64,000 nt of DNA. It comes from Leucobacter celer subsp. astrifaciens. Lineage in GTDB: Bacteria; Actinomycetota; Actinomycetes; Actinomycetales; Microbacteriaceae. The notes under the pieces are model-generated. The model made no database searches. It saw nothing but the letters and a program-made list of their open reading frames with translations, and was not told the origin of the DNA. Positions 30,003 to 37,645 of the stretch are shown here, piece by piece. The translations under genes were made by a program, and so were the position numbers. The stretch's first letter is position 1. Every line of letters begins with the position of its first letter. The DNA is taken from positions 248,001-312,000 of the forward strand of contig NZ_JHEI01000134.1 of NCBI RefSeq assembly GCF_001273835.1. The letters are read 5' to 3'.

Positions 30003-30536
30003 GTCGTGTGCCGGGCCGGACCCGGATTCGCGCCGTCTCAGACGGAGGAACGAGCAGCGCGGTGAGGCCCCGTACCCTTCGTATCGGAGCTCTCGGAGGG
30101 GCTCAGCAGCGCCTGTTCTCTCCTCTCGGCCCGGAAAAACAGCGCGGAAACGGGAGATGAACCGGACGAAACGCCCGGAGCTCCTTCCGGTCTTGACAAA
30201 CGCGATTTCGAGCCGAGGTTGTCCACACCCTCCCCCGTATCCGAAGCCTCAAGTTTTACCTGAGACTTGAATAACTTTCTCCCTGTGAGTAACTTAAACC
30301 CCTGTTCACAGCGAGAAAATAGCCCGAAGTCCACAATCTCTCCACACGCTCTCCCCAGGAGTGTGGAAAAGCTGCGGCTCAAAGCGGCGAGTTATGCACG
30401 AAGTTATCCACAGGTAGCGTCGGTGTGTGATCGACGTCGTTTGAACCGCGAGGCGAGTGCCCATACCGTGAATGTCCGGGGTCTGGTGTCTGATCGTTCA
30501 GTAACAGCCCCCGTTTCATCGTGAAGGAGTGACCGA
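30003..30536. other. Long dnaB upstream region with DnaA-box-like cluster
   Basis: The 530 or so non-coding bases hold exact DnaA boxes TTGTCCACA (30219-30227) and TTATCCACA (30404-30412). Near-matches include TTTTCCACA on the minus strand (30362-30370), CTGTTCACA (30302-30310), AAGTCCACA (30327-30335) and CTCTCCACA (30338-30346). An AT-richer stretch (about 30240-30320) lies between. The dnaB ribosome site gaaggag is at 30522-30528. No small gene is evident. Confidence 0.6.
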
Positions 30537-31913
30537 GTGTCCATTGCGCACCTGGGAATCCCGGACCCGTTCGTCGAGGACGAGGCCCGTGGACACGAGC
30601 GGACCCCGCCGTACGACCTTCTCGCGGAGCAGAGCGCCCTCGGCGGCATGCTGCTGTCGAAGGACGCCGTGGCGGATGTCACGGGCCTGCTCAAGGGCGT
30701 CGACTTCTACGTTCCGAAGCACGAGGTCATCTACGAGGCGGTGCTCTCCCTCTACTCGCGGGGCGAGCCCACGGACGTGATCACGGTCACCGATGAGCTC
30801 ACCAAGGCCGGTGAGCTGCAGCGCGCGGGCGGCGCCGAGTACCTCCACACCCTCACCAGCATCGTGCCGACGGCGGCCAACGCGAGCTTCTACGCCGAGA
30901 TCGTCGCCGAGAAGGCGCTGCTGCGGCGCCTCGTCGAGGCCGGCACGCGCATCGTGCAGATGGGCTACGCCGGCGAGGGCGAGGCGATCGATCTCGTCAA
31001 CGTGGCGCAGTCCGAGATCTACGGGGTGACCGGCGAGAGCCAGGGCGAGGACTACGTGCCGCTGCACCTGGCCGTCGACGCGGCCCTCGAAGAGATCAAC
31101 AAGGCCAACGGCGCCGCCGACGGCATGCTGGGGGTGCCGACCGGGTTCAGCGAGCTCGACGCGATGACCAACGGCTTCGCCGGCGGACAGATGATCATCA
31201 TCGCCGCCCGTCCCGCCATGGGTAAGTCGACGCTCGCCATGGACGTCGCCCGCAACGCCTCGGTGCACGCGAACGCCCCGACCGTCTTCTTCTCGCTCGA
31301 GATGGGGCGCGCCGAGATCGCGATGCGTCTGCTCGCCGCAGAGGCGAGCATCCCCATGCAGACCCTGCGCAAGGGCGCGCTCGACAATCGCGACTTCCAG
31401 AAGCTCGCGGCCACGCAGGCGCGCGTCGCCGATGCGCCGTTGTTCATCGACGACAGCCCCAACCTCACGCTCGTCGAGATCCGGGCCAAGTGCCGACGGC
31501 TCAAGCAGCAGCACGGCCTGCGCATGGTCGTGATCGACTATCTGCAGCTGCTCTCGAGCGGCAAGAAGTCCGAGAGCCGTCAGCAGGAGGTGAGCGAGTT
31601 CTCGCGTGCGCTGAAGCTGCTGTCGAAGGAGCTCGACGTGCCCGTCATCGCCCTCTCGCAGCTGAACCGAGCCTCCGAGCAGCGCGCCGACAAGATGCCC
31701 GCCATCAGCGACCTGCGCGAATCGGGCTCGCTCGAGCAGGACGCCGACATGGTGATCCTGCTGCACCGCGAGGCTGTGGGCGACCGCGATAGCCCGCGTG
31801 CCGGCGAGGCCGACTTCATCCTCGCGAAGCAGCGCAACGGCCCCACGGGCACCGTGACCGTCGCCTTCCAGGGGCATTACTCCCGCTTCCAGGACATGCC
31901 CCAGGGCGTCTGA
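30537..31913 (+). CDS. dnaB: Replicative DNA helicase DnaB
   Basis: The 458-residue hexameric helicase unwinds DNA ahead of the fork. The N-terminal domain starts TPPYDLLAEQSALGGMLLS. The RecA-like domain has Walker A AARPAMGKSTLAMDVA (about residues 218-233), Walker B VVIDYLQLL and the arginine-finger region EQDADMVILLHRE. No intein is present, unlike in many actinobacterial dnaB genes. GTG 30537 starts after GAAGGAG. The nearby dciA product is its expected loader. Confidence 0.96.
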   Translation: MSIAHLGIPDPFVEDEARGHERTPPYDLLAEQSALGGMLLSKDAVADVTGLLKGVDFYVPKHEVIYEAVLSLYSRGEPTDVITVTDELTKAGELQRAGGAEYLHTLTSIVPTAANASFYAEIVAEKALLRRLVEAGTRIVQMGYAGEGEAIDLVNVAQSEIYGVTGESQGEDYVPLHLAVDAALEEINKANGAADGMLGVPTGFSELDAMTNGFAGGQMIIIAARPAMGKSTLAMDVARNASVHANAPTVFFSLEMGRAEIAMRLLAAEASIPMQTLRKGALDNRDFQKLAATQARVADAPLFIDDSPNLTLVEIRAKCRRLKQQHGLRMVVIDYLQLLSSGKKSESRQQEVSEFSRALKLLSKELDVPVIALSQLNRASEQRADKMPAISDLRESGSLEQDADMVILLHREAVGDRDSPRAGEADFILAKQRNGPTGTVTVAFQGHYSRFQDMPQGV

Positions 31914-31998
31914 ATTGATGATGCATCCCGCAAGCGTAGATGCATCAGGCGCCTTCGGCGCAGTTAAGACTCCAGGACAAGGACGTGTTGTGACTCGA

Positions 31999-32081
31999 CG
32001 CGTCCCGCGAGCACGGATCGCTGAGACGAAATCGCGCAGCGATTTCGCGCGATCCGTGGTGGCGCCACTGCGCCAGGATGC
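31999..32081. repeat. 83-bp palindromic direct repeat, copy A
   Basis: It starts cgcgtcccgcgag and ends caggatgc. Inside, cacggatcg and cgatccgtg flank a core gaaatcgcgcagcgatttc, which can fold fully. Copy B at 32134-32215 is similar along its whole length with one base missing. The pair resembles REP/BIME elements. Confidence 0.65.
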
Positions 32082-32133
32082 ACGCCGGAGGGTATCCGGG
32101 GTTCGCTTGCCTGGCGGAGAGGAGCTGGAGCGG

Positions 32134-32215
32134 CGCATCCCGCGAGCCCGGATCGTTCAGCAGAAATCGCGCAGCGATCTCCCGCGATCCGTGGTGCGCT
32201 ACTGCGTCAGGATGC
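32134..32215. repeat. 82-bp palindromic direct repeat, copy B
   Basis: It starts cgcatcccgcgag and ends caggatgc, and it repeats copy A (31999-32081) with scattered substitutions. The hairpin core gaaatcgcgcagcgat is kept. Copies A and B lie in the same orientation, separated by about 52 bases. Confidence 0.65.
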
Positions 32216-32299
32216 GCGAGCGACGCCCGCCGGGCGGAACCGGGCGGTCAGGAGGCACCCACCCCGGCGCGATAGACTTGGGGTGAAGGAAGGGGTGTC

Positions 32300-32869
32300 A
32301 TGGCCGCTGCGGTGACGAGCACTGAGCCGTCGACGACCCCCGAAGCACCGGTCTCCCGGCCCGTGCGACTCGTGCGCGTCGGGGCGCTGCTCATCGCGGC
32401 GATCGCCATCACCTTCACCGCGACCCTGCACGAGCAGCTGGGCTTCGACCGGAGCATCGCGGCCGCGGCGCTCGCGGCCATCGGCATCGCGCACCTGGTC
32501 GAGTGGGTGGCGCGCCGCTCGGCATCGCCCAGCCCCGTTCCGCTCCTGCTCGCGATCAGCGCGATCTTCGCCGCGATCGCGCTCCCCTTCGCCGGCACGC
32601 CCATCGTGTTCGCGTGCGTGCTCGCCGCCTGGGCGCTCGTGAGCGCTCTGCTCGAGCTGCTCGGCAGTGCGGTGCGCCCCGGCAGCCGGTCCGACGCGAC
32701 GCTGCTCGGCGCAGCGGGGATCCTCCTCGCGATCCTCACGCTGCTCGTGCGTGAGGATCCCGTCGCCGTGCTCGGCTTCTTCGGCGCCTACACGATCATC
32801 GCGGGCGTCTTCCTGGGCATCTCCGCGTTCGACACGCGTCGTGCCGACGCCGCGCGCGCCGACCGCTAG
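32300..32869 (+). CDS. Hypothetical membrane protein (189 aa)
   Basis: I do not recognise the family with certainty; HdeD/DUF308-like proteins have similar helical hairpins. About six hydrophobic segments are visible: residues about 27-45, 53-70, 80-95, 102-122, 131-148 and 156-176. A Pro/Ser/Thr-rich N-terminus and a basic tail are cytoplasmic candidates. It is followed after 27 bases by a second small membrane gene, so they are probably a pair. Confidence 0.7.
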   Translation: MAAAVTSTEPSTTPEAPVSRPVRLVRVGALLIAAIAITFTATLHEQLGFDRSIAAAALAAIGIAHLVEWVARRSASPSPVPLLLAISAIFAAIALPFAGTPIVFACVLAAWALVSALLELLGSAVRPGSRSDATLLGAAGILLAILTLLVREDPVAVLGFFGAYTIIAGVFLGISAFDTRRADAARADR

Positions 32870-32896
32870 ACCTCCGATTCGACACGAAAGCAGACG

Positions 32897-33187
32897 ATGA
32901 GCCAGTCCCCCGAGCCCACCGAGCACGATCCCGTGACCCCGTCGCGCCGTGATCGTCTGCGACCGCTGGAACTCGTCGGCTTCGCGGCGGTGCTGGGGGT
33001 GTTCGCCGGGCTGATCGTGCTGATGTCCACCCGCGACTGGGTGCTCGCGCTGATCTTCCTGGGCATCGGCTTCATCGTGTCGGTGCTGATGGTCGCGCTC
33101 GTGGGTCTCGGCGGCAAGCCCAGCGCCGAGGATCTGGAGGCGCGCAAGGATCTGCGGAGCCCCGACGAGGGCAAGAACTGGCACTGA
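32897..33187 (+). CDS. Hypothetical two-TM protein (96 aa)
   Basis: A small protein with a charged N-terminus (about 1-24), two TM helices (about 26-46 and 49-71) and a hydrophilic tail that ends SPDEGKNWH. No known family was recognised. It is downstream of the 189-residue membrane gene and convergent with the minus-strand genes that follow. Confidence 0.7.
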   Translation: MSQSPEPTEHDPVTPSRRDRLRPLELVGFAAVLGVFAGLIVLMSTRDWVLALIFLGIGFIVSVLMVALVGLGGKPSAEDLEARKDLRSPDEGKNWH

Positions 33188-33256
33188 CCGGCACCGAAAC
33201 CGGATCCGCCCGTCCGACGGCGACGCTCGTCGGATGCCGCGCGGAGCGGTGAGGGA

Positions 33257-33781
33257 TCAGCCCCGCGACGGGTCTGCCGGTACGCGGCTCCGCGCACTCC
33301 GCCGCGTCCACGCCCGCGCATCGCGGCTGGAGAGCGCGAGCAGGATGAGGATGTCGAGCGCCAGGGTGAGCAGGGTGGTGCGCACGGTGATCTCCTCGCC
33401 GAGCGCGAAATAGGAGATGGCTGAGGCCGTGATGCTCGCGGTGGCTCCGAGCATCACGAAGATGCGGGCCGCGTTGCTGCCGCGCCACACGGACCAGGCG
33501 AGCGCGAGCAGCAGCAGCGCCCAGAGCGCCTCGAACCCGAGCACGATCCCGAGCGCCCAGGCCGACTCCTCCGCGCCGAGTTCGAGCTCGTCACGGATGG
33601 ACCCCCACTCCCGCAGCAGCCCGATGCTCCACAGCACGGCGCCGCCCGCGCGGAGCACCACGAGCGCCGCACCCCCGGAGACGGAGAAGGGGCGTGAGGC
33701 TTTCGGGTCGGCCTGCTCCTCGCGGACGAAGAGCGCCGAAGCTGGCTCCAGCGCGGCGCGCTTGCGCGGCTCGTCAGTCAC
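33257..33781 (-). CDS. Hypothetical membrane protein (174 aa)
   Basis: Four hydrophobic segments are visible at about residues 36-55, 75-97, 107-124 and 130-148, with charged termini. No catalytic or ligand motif is seen. Its ATG overlaps the end of the upstream LssY-C gene by 8 bases, which suggests a two-gene unit of unknown purpose. Confidence 0.65.
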   Translation of the reverse strand: MTDEPRKRAALEPASALFVREEQADPKASRPFSVSGGAALVVLRAGGAVLWSIGLLREWGSIRDELELGAEESAWALGIVLGFEALWALLLLALAWSVWRGSNAARIFVMLGATASITASAISYFALGEEITVRTTLLTLALDILILLALSSRDARAWTRRSARSRVPADPSRG

Positions 33782-34604
33782 GCGTCACCTCCTGGGCGAG
33801 GCCGTTCAGATCGAGGATCGGCAGGTCTCCGTCGGTGCGGATGCTGTCGCCGCCGCCGTTGCGGGAGTGATAGCCGGTGGAGAAGTCGGCCAGCACCTCG
33901 TGGCGAGCCGCCGGGTTCGCGCCCATGACGGTGTCGACCACGTAGTCCCGCTCGACATCGATGTCGGCGTCGATCTTGTGGGTGATCTGCAGCGTGAACA
34001 TCGAGAACCCGACGGCGCGGTCGAAGGTGCCCGCGGCAAGCCAGTCGACCCGGGCACCGCCGGGTAGCAGCCAGTTCTCGGGCGTGTGCCAGAAACGCAC
34101 GTGATGACGCTTGGCGGGGTTGCCCTCGACCTCCTGCTGATAGGCGAAATCCTGCATGCGGCCGAAGAGGAACAGCGGGCTCACCGGCGCGCGATCGTAG
34201 CTGCGACGGGTGAGCGTGGAGGTTACGATGCGCCACGAGGAGCGCAGCGTCACCGGATCGGCGCGGATCCAGCCGGCCTGCTCCATCGCGCGGTGCAGCT
34301 GCTGCTCGGAGCCGCGCAGCGAGAGGTTGATGGGATCGCCCAGCAGACCGTCGCTCGTGCGCGTGCGGCCGATGAAGTAGTCGGGCACGTAGATCGTCGT
34401 CAGGATCCGGTGCAGGCGGGGGAGTACGAGGTAGGCCAGGAGCACCCAGAAGGCGATGAGGAACAGGATCCCGAACCATCCGAAGGTGAAGGTCTCGGTG
34501 AGTACGAGCCACGCCAGCCAGATCGCGGCGAGCCCGGCGTAGACGAAGAAGAACTCGTCGAGCACGGCCGTGAGCGAGATGCGTGAACGCTGCACGGGGT
34601 CCAT
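33774..34604 (-). CDS. LssY C-terminal domain membrane protein (276 aa)
   Basis: Two TM helices (about 16-36 and 40-62) are followed by a soluble domain with the LssY-C pattern: YFIGRTRTSDGLLGDPINLSL, then AMEQAGWIRADPVT, PLFLFGRMQDFAYQQEV and HHVRFW. In Legionella LssY this domain is fused to a DedA/PAP2-type membrane part; its role is unknown. It is co-directional with the next gene and overlaps it. Confidence 0.75.
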   Translation of the reverse strand: MDPVQRSRISLTAVLDEFFFVYAGLAAIWLAWLVLTETFTFGWFGILFLIAFWVLLAYLVLPRLHRILTTIYVPDYFIGRTRTSDGLLGDPINLSLRGSEQQLHRAMEQAGWIRADPVTLRSSWRIVTSTLTRRSYDRAPVSPLFLFGRMQDFAYQQEVEGNPAKRHHVRFWHTPENWLLPGGARVDWLAAGTFDRAVGFSMFTLQITHKIDADIDVERDYVVDTVMGANPAARHEVLADFSTGYHSRNGGGDSIRTDGDLPILDLNGLAQEVTRD

Positions 34605-34646
34605 GGACCCATGCTAGCCGGGGCGGTCGCGGGGTGGGACGTGAGG

Positions 34647-35513
34647 TCAGTCCGCAGGATCCTCGGGGTCGATCGGTGCGTGGTGATCGAACCCCACGTC
34701 GCCGCGCTTCCAGTAGCCGGTGATCGTGTACTGCTCGCGGGGCAGCTCGAGTTCGTAGCGCAGCAGGCGGCGCAGCGGGATGAGGCGCGTGGCCTCGCCG
34801 GCCGCGAAGACGTAGGTCCCGGCGTCGACACCCGCCGCACGCACGGCCGCGGCCAGTCCGTCGGACCCGGCGGGAGGCGCGGAGACGCGCACGTCGCGGC
34901 CTCCCTGGGCGGCGAGATAGGCGCGCACCCAGTCGAGGCCGTCGGCGACATCGGCGATGACCTCGATGCGGGCGGAGGACGGCATGTCCTCGATCCATCG
35001 CGCAGCGGCCGGCAGTGCGGTCTCGTCGACGACGCAGAGCACACGCGGCGCGGCCGAGGCCGCCGACACCGACCCGCGCGGGCCGACGATCACGATCTCA
35101 TCGCCCAGCTCGGCGCGCGCGGCCCAGCGCGCCGCCGGGCCCGGGGCCTGGTGCCGCAGGATGTCGAGGTCGAAGACCCGGTGGCCCGATCCGGGGCTCG
35201 TGCGCACGTTGAGCGGCGTGAAGTCGCGGCCGAAGGTGACCCCCTCGGGGCGCACGATGCCGCTCTCGTCGGGGCCGACCGGAGTGGGGGCCGGCAGCTC
35301 GCCCGTCTCGGGGTCGGGGAAGAACACGCGCGCGTGATCCTCGGGGCCGGTGCTCGCCCAGTCCCCCAACTCGTCGCTCGACAGCGTCACCCGCGTGAAG
35401 TGCTCGATCTCGGTGATCTCGATGACAGTCACCCGACGCGCGGTGAAGCGGTGCTTCGTGCGGGTGCGCACGAAGCGATCGTCGGGGGTCGGCTCCAGTT
35501 CGGACACGGACAT
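34647..35513 (-). CDS. Siderophore-interacting protein (FAD-dependent ferric reductase)
   Basis: A SIP-family flavoprotein that would reduce iron in imported ferric siderophores. The FAD-binding beta-barrel spans about residues 20-135, with the DHARVFFPDPETGE and RDFTPLNVRT segments. The SIP/NAD(P)H domain follows, with VLCVVDETALPAAARWIED and the C-terminal YWKRGDVGFDHHAP. ATG 35513 (288 residues) is chosen with GAGAGG upstream; the 25-residue longer frame is not family-like. No siderophore transporter adjoins it here. Confidence 0.85.
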   Translation of the reverse strand: MSVSELEPTPDDRFVRTRTKHRFTARRVTVIEITEIEHFTRVTLSSDELGDWASTGPEDHARVFFPDPETGELPAPTPVGPDESGIVRPEGVTFGRDFTPLNVRTSPGSGHRVFDLDILRHQAPGPAARWAARAELGDEIVIVGPRGSVSAASAAPRVLCVVDETALPAAARWIEDMPSSARIEVIADVADGLDWVRAYLAAQGGRDVRVSAPPAGSDGLAAAVRAAGVDAGTYVFAAGEATRLIPLRRLLRYELELPREQYTITGYWKRGDVGFDHHAPIDPEDPAD

Positions 35514-35681
35514 CCTCTCGTCGGATGTTTCCACTCTGGCACATGGCGAGGGGCTGTGCACGGGAGCGCGGCTATTGCTATGCTTCACCTGTTCTCAGCC
35601 TGTGCTTCTGTGACGAGCGGGCTGGGCTGGCGGGGCGTGCCGGATCGGCAGCGGGTATCGGGATGCGAAGAGGGAGCGGCC

Positions 35682-37097
35682 ATGGAGCAGGACGAGCGAC
35701 CGGAACACGAGGAGACTTCGACGGAGCCCGTGACCCGCCGCGCGGCGAGTCCGCACGCCGCTGCTCCCGCCGACGGGGCAGCCCAGCCGCAGAACGCCGA
35801 GGTCCGGATCCCGCCGCCTGCGCCCGTAGTGCCCCCGATCCCGCCGCCCCCGCCGGCCGTGCAGACCGCCCCTCCAGCTCCCGCGCCGCCCGCTCGGATG
35901 GGTCCGCCGGCGCAGTTCGAGCCGCAGCACCAGCACGCGCCGGTCCCGCCCCGGCCCCCGGCTCCGCCGCAGGTGGCCCCGGCCCCGCCGCAAGTGGCCC
36001 CGGCGGCGTGGGCGGCGCAACCTCCGGCACCGGAGCCGTGGACGCCCGCGCCCGCGCGCCCGGCCGATGGCGGGAGCAAGACGCGGCTCCTGATCTGGCT
36101 CGTGCTCGCCGCGATCGTGCTGGCGGCCCTGGTGACGGGCGGCATCCTGCTGCTGAACCACACGATCGCGAGCGGCGCGGGATCCGCCTCGAGCGGCGAG
36201 GAGCAGCGCTCGTCCGGCGGTCAGGAGGCCGCCGGGGCGAACGCGGAGGCGGCCGACCCGGTGCGCACCGTCGAGGAGTACCTGGAGAAGCTCGCCGAGG
36301 GCGACGCCGGGGGAGCGCAGGAGCTGGCTTCCACGGGAGAGGCCGATTCCAGCTGGGTGCCGCGCGGCGCCACGCTGCTCGACGGCGCGCTGGCGGGAGC
36401 CGACGAGTGGATCCGCGTGCTGGCGGTGGAGGAGATCTCCGCGTCGGGCGATTCCGCGAGCGTGCGGGCGACCCTGCAGCTCGACGGCGCGCAGTTCGAG
36501 CACGTCTTCACGCTCTCACCGGACGCGGCGAGCGGCTGGCGCATCGACCAGCCGCTCGTCGCGCTGGTCGAGATCGGCGGCACGGGCATCGGCCGAGCGA
36601 CCGTCGGCGGGGTTCCGGTGGATCTGAGCACGGCCGGCGCCGTCGTCGCCCTCTACCCGGGCGTGTACGAGATCGCTGGCGAGGCGAGCGGCGTCTTCGA
36701 CGTGCAACCGCAGCGGGTCGTGGTGACCGTGCCGCGCGGCACCCCGCAGGCGGTGACTCTCGCCGCGACGCCCAACGAGGAGTTCCGGAAGTCGGTGCTG
36801 ACGCAGGTGCAGGCGCGCATCGAGCAGTGCACGCACGTGCCCGGAAACATGGATCCCGAGTGCCCGTCGATCACGCGCGATACGAAGCTCAGCGAACTCT
36901 CCGTCTCGTCGCTGCCGAGCGACTTCGAGAGTTTCTCGGAGACCGGCTTCGTCTCGCAGACGGCGGTGATCACGGTGAAGAGCGTGCCCACCCCGGGCGA
37001 TCCGGATCCCGCGCCCCGGCGCAGCGAGTTCCAGCTGGTGGGCGGGATCCGCATCGTCGATGGCGCCCCGCAGATCGTGGACGTGTCGGCGCACTGA
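35682..37097 (+). CDS. Proline-rich single-pass membrane protein (471 aa)
   Basis: The N-terminal 125 or so residues are cytoplasmic and very rich in Pro, Ala and Gln. One TM helix (TRLLIWLVLAAIVLAALVTGGILLL, about 132-156) is followed by a disordered Ser/Gly/Glu stretch. The extracytoplasmic part has a DPVRTVEEYLEKLAEGDAGGAQELA segment that recalls DUF4878-type lumazine-like domains, then a beta-rich region. The enzyme or ligand is unknown. ATG 35682 is used with a purine-rich site; the frame reading upstream to 34611 is antisense of the SIP gene. Confidence 0.7.
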   Translation: MEQDERPEHEETSTEPVTRRAASPHAAAPADGAAQPQNAEVRIPPPAPVVPPIPPPPPAVQTAPPAPAPPARMGPPAQFEPQHQHAPVPPRPPAPPQVAPAPPQVAPAAWAAQPPAPEPWTPAPARPADGGSKTRLLIWLVLAAIVLAALVTGGILLLNHTIASGAGSASSGEEQRSSGGQEAAGANAEAADPVRTVEEYLEKLAEGDAGGAQELASTGEADSSWVPRGATLLDGALAGADEWIRVLAVEEISASGDSASVRATLQLDGAQFEHVFTLSPDAASGWRIDQPLVALVEIGGTGIGRATVGGVPVDLSTAGAVVALYPGVYEIAGEASGVFDVQPQRVVVTVPRGTPQAVTLAATPNEEFRKSVLTQVQARIEQCTHVPGNMDPECPSITRDTKLSELSVSSLPSDFESFSETGFVSQTAVITVKSVPTPGDPDPAPRRSEFQLVGGIRIVDGAPQIVDVSAH

Positions 37098-37101
37098 GCG
37101 C

Positions 37102-37500
37102 ATCCCGGACGAGATGTACAAGCGCGAGGCCGGCTCCTCGGGATACGGCATGAGCTTCTGGGCTCGCAGTCCCAGGACCCGGCGCAGCGCCTCCCGGTGA
37201 ACTTCGCCTCGACCACCGCCTTCTCCGTCGCGGAGAACGATGAGGCGAGGGGGTCCGCGCTCCTCGAGTTCGCCACCGAGGCCGAGGCCGACGCCTTCCC
37301 CGGTTCGCAGTACTCGCGCACCGACGTCCTGCGCACCTCGTTCCTTCGGCCGGCGCTCGACGACTCCGGTGACAACCGCATCGACTGCGTCTACTGGCCC
37401 ACCGGCGGTGACCGGGCGGCCACGTGCGCCGAGGTCGCAGCAGCGGCGTCGCAGGGGGGCAGCACCCATGGCAAAGGGCTGCGTCGCGACCGGGGCGCGC
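37102..37500 (+). pseudogene. Decayed coding fragment (frameshifted, no start)
   Basis: Directly after the previous stop, one frame reads IPDEMYKREAGSSGYGMSFW, then stops. The reading then moves to another frame from about 37160 as GSQSQDPAQRLPVNFASTTAFSV, and continues with strong GC-third-position bias through YSRTDVLRTSFLRPALDDS and VYWPTGG to about 37480. The two halves together look like one former protein that lost its N-terminus and suffered a frameshift. The parent family is unknown. A start at GTG 37197 gives a 121-residue ORF that I treat as the remnant. Confidence 0.4.
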
Positions 37501-37558
37501 GAAGCCCGGGAGGCTCGCTGGCGCGGATTCTGGGGCGAGATTTTTATTTCTACCAGCG

Positions 37559-37588
37559 TTGACTAATCGGAGTGGGCCTGTCTACAGT
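37559..37588 (+). promoter_or_regulatory. Promoter of the 5'-nucleotidase gene
   Basis: -35 TTGACT (37559-37564) and -10 TACAGT (37583-37588) are separated by 18 bases. They lie about 60 bases upstream of the gene and follow an AT-rich run, gagatttttatttc. Confidence 0.55.
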
Positions 37589-37645
37589 GGAACCTCGCCG
37601 CGCGAAGACGCGCGGCCGCTGAGCAATATCGAGGGAGATATGCCG

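Larger units (their letters stand above)
31914..32299. other. dnaB 3' gap: hairpins and paired repeats, no gene
   Basis: Directly after the dnaB stop, tgatgcatc (31919-31927) pairs with gatgcatca (31939-31947), a likely terminator. Two 82-83-base repeats follow. No credible coding sequence is seen. Confidence 0.55.

Noticed and set aside
30537..31913. Intein in dnaB
   Set aside because: The coding sequence is of normal length (458 residues) with Walker A and B at the expected spacing and no splicing motifs.
34611..35681. Upstream extension of the 471-residue proline-rich gene to position 34611
   Set aside because: This part is antisense to the siderophore-interacting flavoprotein. A ribosome site and the start of normal coding composition occur at 35682.
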